Of a stretch of DNA of 13,286 nucleotides, positions 9,188 to 13,286 are shown one piece after another. This DNA is from Byssothecium circinans (taxonomy: Eukaryota > Ascomycota > Dothideomycetes > Pleosporales > Massarinaceae). The notes below the pieces were generated by a model. The model was not told where the DNA came from, did no database searches, and saw only the letters and a program-made list of their open reading frames with translations. A program made the translations under genes and the position numbers. The number at the start of each line of letters is the position of its first letter. Positions within the stretch are counted from its first letter, which is position 1. The stretch spans positions 951,614-964,899 of the forward strand of contig ML976985.1 of the NCBI GenBank assembly GCA_010015675.1, read 5' to 3'.

Positions 9188-9765
9188 GGCCCGGCCGTAT
9201 TTCCAATTAGGGTCATCTCCTGACTCAGACGGGTTGGCTGCAGAGTCGAGTCGCTATGACTTCGCCCGATGCCCGCAATGTCCGGACGAATTGACACCCG
9301 AAACGCCGAAACGATACGGAGACATCTTCAAACCGATCTCGAAGCTGGCTTGACCGGGGTGGGATACCGATCTTACGGTGCTTACCCGGCCTTGCCTTAT
9401 CTCATCCAAGCTTCATTCGCTCAATTCCTAAACTCCGCAAAATTCGCTTGCCTACATTCTGCGCCCTCGGTGCGGGCCGAAGTTACTCCAGAGCTAACCC
9501 TTAACAAGGGCTTGGTTGCATTAAAGAAATTTTAGTATTTGCAGTTTGCCGCTAAGTATTAGCTCTTTTAATTACCATTCCCTTAGATGCTTTGAACGGG
9601 CCGATCCTAGCCTGGTTGCATTTGAACGGGCCGATCCTAGCCTGGTTACTTATTCGTCCGGACATTGCGGGCATCGGGCGAAGTCATAGCTGTAAGCAAC
9701 GACTCGACTCTGCAGCCAACCCGTCTAAGGCAGGAGATGACCCTAGTTGGAAATACGGCCGGGCC
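9188..9765. mobile_element. Fold-back element with about 105-bp inverted arms
   Basis: The arm 9188-9290 (103 bp) and the arm 9653-9765 (113 bp) are reverse complements, with three substitutions and one 10-bp indel (CTGTAAGCAA region near 9690). The outer ends read GGCCCGGCCGTATTTCC inward. Between the arms lies the right copy of the dispersed repeat. No target duplication is visible next to the outer ends (GAGATTGC left, TAGTCGGA right). It may be a non-autonomous transposon or a fold-back element that received the repeat. It occupies the middle of the divergent intergenic region between P450-B and the terpene synthase, so it may separate or carry regulatory sequence. Confidence 0.72.
9313..9648 (-). 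repeat. Dispersed repeat, right copy (inverted relative to 4621-5079)
   Basis: The core 9313-9533 matches 4860-5079 in reverse complement with about six differences, all transitions. It continues through 9582-9590 and ends in two 30-bp-type tandem units (9591-9620 and 9621-9648). It lacks the 101-bp segment present at 4681-4781. The ORF at 9269-9535 is only the translation of this repeat and is not a gene. The copy sits inside the fold-back arms. Confidence 0.82.
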
Positions 9766-10132
9766 TAGTCGGACCTCCAATTTCGCAGATGCACCTTACA
9801 CATGAGACGGTTCCAACCGGAAGCAGATAAACTCTATTTTCGCTCAGGGAATGTAGATTTAGCGGATAGTACAACAAATACCCACTTTTTTCATGCGTCA
9901 GTGTCATGTAAGCAAGCATATTTCTGTGTTTACTTTCTGCAGCCCATATTTCTCTCATTCTGGTTAGAGATAAATTGAATCTATCGTTCTTCATAGTTTG
10001 CTTTCGTGACTATCAACCGACTCGATTGCCTTCTAAGGTTCGAACCATCACCCTTTCTTCGGCTGAAGCCCACACTGTTCTGTCCCACATACTTTGCATT
10101 CGCGCTGAGTGCTTGACGCATCGCCATGTCTG
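9766..10132. other. Upstream region of the terpene synthase
   Basis: A 367-bp stretch between the fold-back element and the chosen terpene synthase start. It should contain the promoter and 5' UTR. It has pyrimidine-rich patches (for example around 9946-9965 and 10043-10060), often seen before fungal starts, but no strong TATA box. An in-frame TGA at 10106-10108 blocks any unspliced upstream extension of the coding frame. Confidence 0.45.
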
Positions 10133-11260
10133 ATGAAGTTTCGCTCTCCGTCTGGAGAACCTCTGTTGAGGATCAGGTATGCTGACTCTTCTACATCAAT
10201 TCTTGATATTGTCCAAAACAGTGATGACTTAGTATTCCAGAAAACCTTTCTCGCCCGTTCACATATTCGGATTGCCATCAAGAGCTTTTTGGACCGATGC
10301 GACCTTGTCCTGCCAGCTATCCACAAGTTCGCCAACTTCACAGCTCACTGCATGTCTGAGGCAGTCAGCAGAGGATACATAACACCAAAGAACAATGTCT
10401 TCGGCCGCTTTATTCCCGCTGGTGTCTGCATGGCACAAAATGCCTATGGCCATCAGCCTTCGCACATCCAAAGATACATCTGTTTCTACACAGCTTTTCT
10501 CGTCTATCTAGACGACATGTTTGGCAATAATATTGACGCGGTTCAACAGTTCAATCACCGCTTCCTCACCCGCCAACCACAAGCTACCGATCTACTTGGC
10601 CATTTTGCCAATTCACTATTGGAGATGCCGACCCTCTTCGGAGCTATCGCGGGCAATCTCATGACCACATCCACATTGAATTTGGTGACGGCACTCTTGG
10701 TCGAGAATGAGTTCAAGGACATCAAGGTGATAATAATACCTTCAACTTTGCAAGCGGCATTGTCTAACTCTGAAGATAGCTTGAGGATCTTGCATATCGG
10801 TTCCCAACGTTCAGTAGAGTAATGTCGGGAGCATCCGAAACATATGCACTGTTTATATTTCCTGTGGGCCAACCTGTACCACATTTCTTGCAAGCCTTGC
10901 CAGACCTCATGGTTTTTATCAATAACGGAAAGTGAGTTTGTATTCTACATGACCATACAGAGCCGTCCTAACAGTGCTGTTAGTGACATTTTATCTTTCT
11001 ACAAAGAGCAATTGGCGAAAGAGACAGTTAATAGAGTCTATCTGACGGCACAATGTCGGTCTGTTAGTCAGGCTGTGATTCTGCAGGAGTTGATCGACGA
11101 GGCCGCCGAGGCGCATAAGAGAATACTGAGGATTCTGGAACCACACAAAAGCGTGTACGAGTCTTATATTGCTTTCAGTCAGGGTTACATCGGCTTCCAC
11201 TTTGGTCTAGATCGTTATAAGCTCAGGGAGCTTGATTTGCATACTCAGGACTGTTTTTGA
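10133..11260 (+). CDS. Sesquiterpene synthase, trichodiene/longiborneol synthase-like
   Basis: A class I terpene cyclase expected to ionise farnesyl diphosphate and cyclise it in the cytosol, giving the scaffold for the neighbouring P450s. Exons are 10133-10726, 10780-10931 and 10984-11260; introns are 53 and 52 nt, both with TCTAAC/CCTAAC branch points. The total is 1023 nt, 340 aa, slightly shorter than trichodiene synthases (about 375-385 aa). The Asp-rich motif is VYLDDMFG (D127, D128). The second metal-binding motif NDILSFYKE (N249, S253, E257) is complete only after splicing intron 2: unspliced, its first residue reads Ser. The C-terminal Arg-Tyr pair is in LDRYKL (R326, Y327). The segment LMVFINNGNDILSFYKE resembles fungal longiborneol synthases. 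The N-terminus is uncertain: ATG 10133 is the first in-frame ATG; a spliced start at 10126 (intron 10177-10241) also keeps frame, but removes family-like sequence around SILDIVQNSDDLVF. The product is not predictable. Confidence 0.87.
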
Positions 11261-11959
11261 TCTCAGATGTTAAGAAAAAGCATACGTCATATCAAACGAC
11301 GCAGGTAGATAAACGAGAACGATAGGCTTCTCACATCACTATCACTCCAACGTAGCATGCATTTCCCATTGTAAGGTTTAGGATAGGGCATGAAATATTT
11401 AACCGATAGCGTGGCGGCAGTCATAGTAGCGGGCACTTGACTGCTACGCCACATTCAGAGCCTCAATTGTGATTGAAATTATCATACGAGCACGTCCGCT
11501 TCGTCGTGAGTAGGGAGACTTGCAGTGTGATGCGCCTCCCCTGTGGCCACGTCCTGGAACCGTCCAGGATCACGCCGTGGTCGGGGACACAAGGCTGTCC
11601 GGCCAACCGCTCGAGGGGAAATCAATTACCGTACGGGCGCGTTGCAGCTGCTGCAATCACCGTCGTAAGCAACGTATATACCCTGTATGCATCGGATAAG
11701 CTTCTATTCCGAGGGGGGCAGGCAGATAGGAATCAAACCCCTCAGATCGGCGAGTTCGAATATGAGTGTGGGCCAAAAGAGGGCAAAATTGACACCCTCG
11801 GCAAGACCCGACCTAGGTAGGCGCGGCTAAGGCATTCGGGCTACTACAAGGGGGGCTCATGTGCGGGTTGCCCCCCCCCCTGTCGATATAGCGCCTTGGC
11901 ATAAGTCTCCTGAATTCACTCATCTTTCACTGATCTAATGTGAATACCCTATCAACGCC
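11261..11959. other. Gene-poor stretch downstream of the terpene synthase
   Basis: This holds the terpene synthase 3' region and sequence before the Tc1-like relic. A 115-codon open frame at 11473-11820 lacks an ATG start and has no recognisable domain, so it is not annotated as a gene. A run of ten C (11871-11880) follows a GGGGGGC at 11850-11856 with which it could pair. I found no terminal inverted repeat for the downstream transposase relic here. Confidence 0.45.
11411..11452. repeat. Imperfect hairpin downstream of terpene synthase
   Basis: GTGGCGGCAGTCA (11411-11423) pairs with TGACTGCTACGCCAC (11438-11452), with two extra bases on the right arm and a 14-nt loop. It lies about 150 nt after the stop codon. 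It could be a 3'-UTR structure or a tiny repeat remnant. Confidence 0.5.
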
Positions 11960-12893
11960 ATGCCCTCCCTACACCGTCACCGCGTCCGTAATCGCCCTCG
12001 AGATGCTCCGAAGCAGAATGAGAACCCTGAGGATACAAGTTCTAGTCGCCTTACCTACCGCCAACGCATTGAGATCCTCACGCTAAGCAACTACGCCGGC
12101 TGGAAACCCAACCAGATTAGCAGCACGCTCAAGATTGTACGATTAACTGTCCGCTACACTATTAAGAGGCCTGAAACGCCAGAGAAGCCACGAGGTAGGC
12201 TTCTTATGCTTGATACACCTCTACGGAAGCGCCTTATCCAGCGAGCAACTGTTGATGGGTATCACAGGAAGCTCTGCTACCTAGAGGTAGCAGAGCTTGA
12301 AGGGATACAGGCCTGTAGACGCACGCTACAGAAAGCCTTTAAAAAGGAGCGCTACTTCTGACGCGTTGCGACAGAGAAGCCTCTTCTCACAGACAAACAC
12401 AGACGAGACAGGCTTGAATGGGCATGGGCCCATCTCTCGTGGAATAAGTGGCAGTGGTCAAGGGTTATATAGATAGATGAATGCTCAATTATCTGTAGAT
12501 ACAATGGAAAGGTGTACGTTACACGAAAGGTAGAGGAGAAGTATCTACCTAGCTATTGTATTCCAAAGTTTAGGGGATATTCAGCCTGTATGATCTGGGC
12601 CTGCATTACAAGTACACTTAAAGGTCCTCTTGTTGTCTTTTAGAAGGGTGGAATTAACGGGCAGACCTATAGAGAGACAATTATACCTATAATCCACGAC
12701 TTTAAGAAGTCTGTACCAGTGCCTATCCTTATGGAGGATGGGGCATCAATTCATAGAGCCTACGCAACTCAAGCGCTACATAGGGAGCTTAGAATTCTAT
12801 AGATGAAGTAGCCAGCCAACTCACCAGACCTCAACCCTATTAAGAATGTCTGGCGGCTGCTTAAATATCGCGTTGGGAGGAGGTTTCCAAAGA
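11960..12893 (+). pseudogene. Tc1/mariner-type transposase relic (DD34E), multiple stops
   Basis: One frame from ATG 11960 can be followed to about 12893 (some 311 codons). It has five in-frame stops (12359, 12470, 12641, 12800, 12809) and no frameshift. The N-terminus has a helix-turn-helix-like region (LTYRQRIEILTLSNYAGWKP). Catalytic block: Asp173 (IDECS), Asp260 (MEDGAS) and a third position at residue 295, 34 residues further on, in SPDLNPIKNVWRLLK. Tc1 elements have Glu there (IEN); here it is Lys. GAG to AAG and all five stops fit C:G to T:A transitions, the signature of RIP. Similarity ends after RRFPKT near 12893, so the C-terminus is truncated. Terminal inverted repeats were not found. 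The element is inactive; the lack of indels suggests mutation while the copy was otherwise whole. Confidence 0.88.
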
Positions 12894-13155
12894 CAGCCAG
12901 TGATAGGCAAGGAGGGATTTCCTTTCGCCACCTCCGGAATCCCTCCATACTATTCCTAGGAGAATTGATTCCAAACAGTAGTATTTGATTGGTGAATTGT
13001 TCGTCACGTGTTCAATATGATGCCGTCGGTGTTTCAGCTTTTTGATACACGAGAGACGTCAACTCTCCCGTCGCCAGCTCTCTGTACACCCATATTATCC
13101 CGCGCAATACGTTTTCGTCAACAATACTATACTTTTATCGCTTGATTTGATTAAT
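12894..13155. other. Gap after the transposase relic, with a hairpin
   Basis: No gene is seen. A 9-bp perfect inverted repeat, GGAGGGATT (12911-12919) and AATCCCTCC (12938-12946), with an 18-nt loop, lies just beyond the point where transposase similarity ends. It may mark an element boundary. A CACGTG E-box-like word lies near 13006. The AT-rich stretch before 13156 could be the leader of the ORF at the right edge. Confidence 0.45.
12911..12946. repeat. 9-bp perfect inverted repeat (hairpin)
   Basis: GGAGGGATT and AATCCCTCC flank an 18-nt loop. It sits about 18 nt after the truncated end of the transposase relic, so it may be part of whatever truncated it. Confidence 0.6.
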
Positions 13156-13286
13156 ATGACTTCTTTCAACACTCAGAGAACGCCTAAGAGTACTCAAGTG
13201 GCTATTTTCGAGGACGAGAGCGCTGGGTCGCTAACTGAACTTGACACTGCGGATATCCCTGTGCCCACCTCACTTCAAGAGACGAA
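13156..13286 (+). CDS. Possible 5' end of an unidentified gene, runs off the window
   Basis: ATG at 13156 opens a frame that stays open for 43 codons to the window end. The translation is rich in Ser, Thr, Asp and Glu (starting MTSFNTQRTPKSTQ) and looks like a disordered N-terminus. There is an A-rich context before the ATG. No domain is visible. It could be the start of a real gene or of another mobile-element protein; chance is also possible at this length. Confidence 0.35.
   Translation, partial: MTSFNTQRTPKSTQVAIFEDESAGSLTELDTADIPVPTSLQET

Noticed and set aside
9269..9535. An 88-codon plus-strand ORF
   Set aside because: It is the translation of the dispersed repeat; the same peptide appears in reverse orientation at 4857-5042. 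A repeated sequence explains it without a gene.
10844..11260. Separate 138-aa protein starting at 10844
   Set aside because: It is the 3' part of the terpene synthase read through an intron; splicing 10727-10779 and 10932-10983 joins it to the upstream exon with correct phase and a complete NSE motif.
11473..11820. A 115-codon open frame downstream of the terpene synthase
   Set aside because: It starts at a TTG rather than ATG, has no recognisable domain, and no splice context supports it.
1..13286. tRNA or rRNA genes
   Set aside because: No tRNA-like B box plus cloverleaf and no rRNA-like sequence was noticed on either strand by eye.

Overview
The window looks like an accessory, repeat-rich part of a filamentous ascomycete genome, probably Sordariomycetes or Hypocreales. 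The evidence is genes split by introns of 46-56 nt with GT..AG ends and, in several, CTAAC-like branch points, together with fungal repeat-associated families (DUF3723-like, OrsD-like, Tc1/mariner) and decayed copies whose damage resembles repeat-induced point mutation (RIP). The species cannot be named from this sequence. All splice models were built by eye.

Three genes look intact after splicing. P450-A (1610-3706, minus, 9 exons, 561 aa) and P450-B (7110-8889, minus, 3 exons, 559 aa) each keep the I-helix, ExxR, PERF/PERW and heme-cysteine motifs. A trichodiene/longiborneol synthase-like terpene cyclase (10133-11260, plus, 3 exons, 340 aa) is divergent from P450-B. Together they form a candidate sesquiterpenoid mini-cluster: the cyclase would make a hydrocarbon or alcohol skeleton from farnesyl diphosphate, and the two P450s would oxidise it. 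The product is unknown.

The genes sit among mobile-element debris. From left to right: an AT-rich stretch with a 17-bp tandem duplication (1-580); a DUF3723-like gene fragment (581-1338); P450-A; a 136-bp hAT-type MITE with an 8-bp target duplication (4061-4196); a dispersed repeat with 30-bp tandem units (4621-5079) fused to an OrsD-like zinc-finger pseudogene (5080-6111); a gene-free stretch with short duplications; P450-B; a fold-back element (9188-9765) in the divergent intergenic region, which carries a second, inverted copy of the dispersed repeat; the terpene synthase; a Tc1/mariner transposase relic with five in-frame stops and a catalytic Glu-to-Lys change (11960-12893); and the start of an unidentified ORF running off the right end.

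The two dispersed-repeat copies lie in opposite orientation on either side of P450-B. Their 220-bp core differs at about six positions, all transitions. This arrangement could permit inversion of the P450-B segment. The contrast between decayed repeats and intact metabolic genes suggests that the latter are still under selection.
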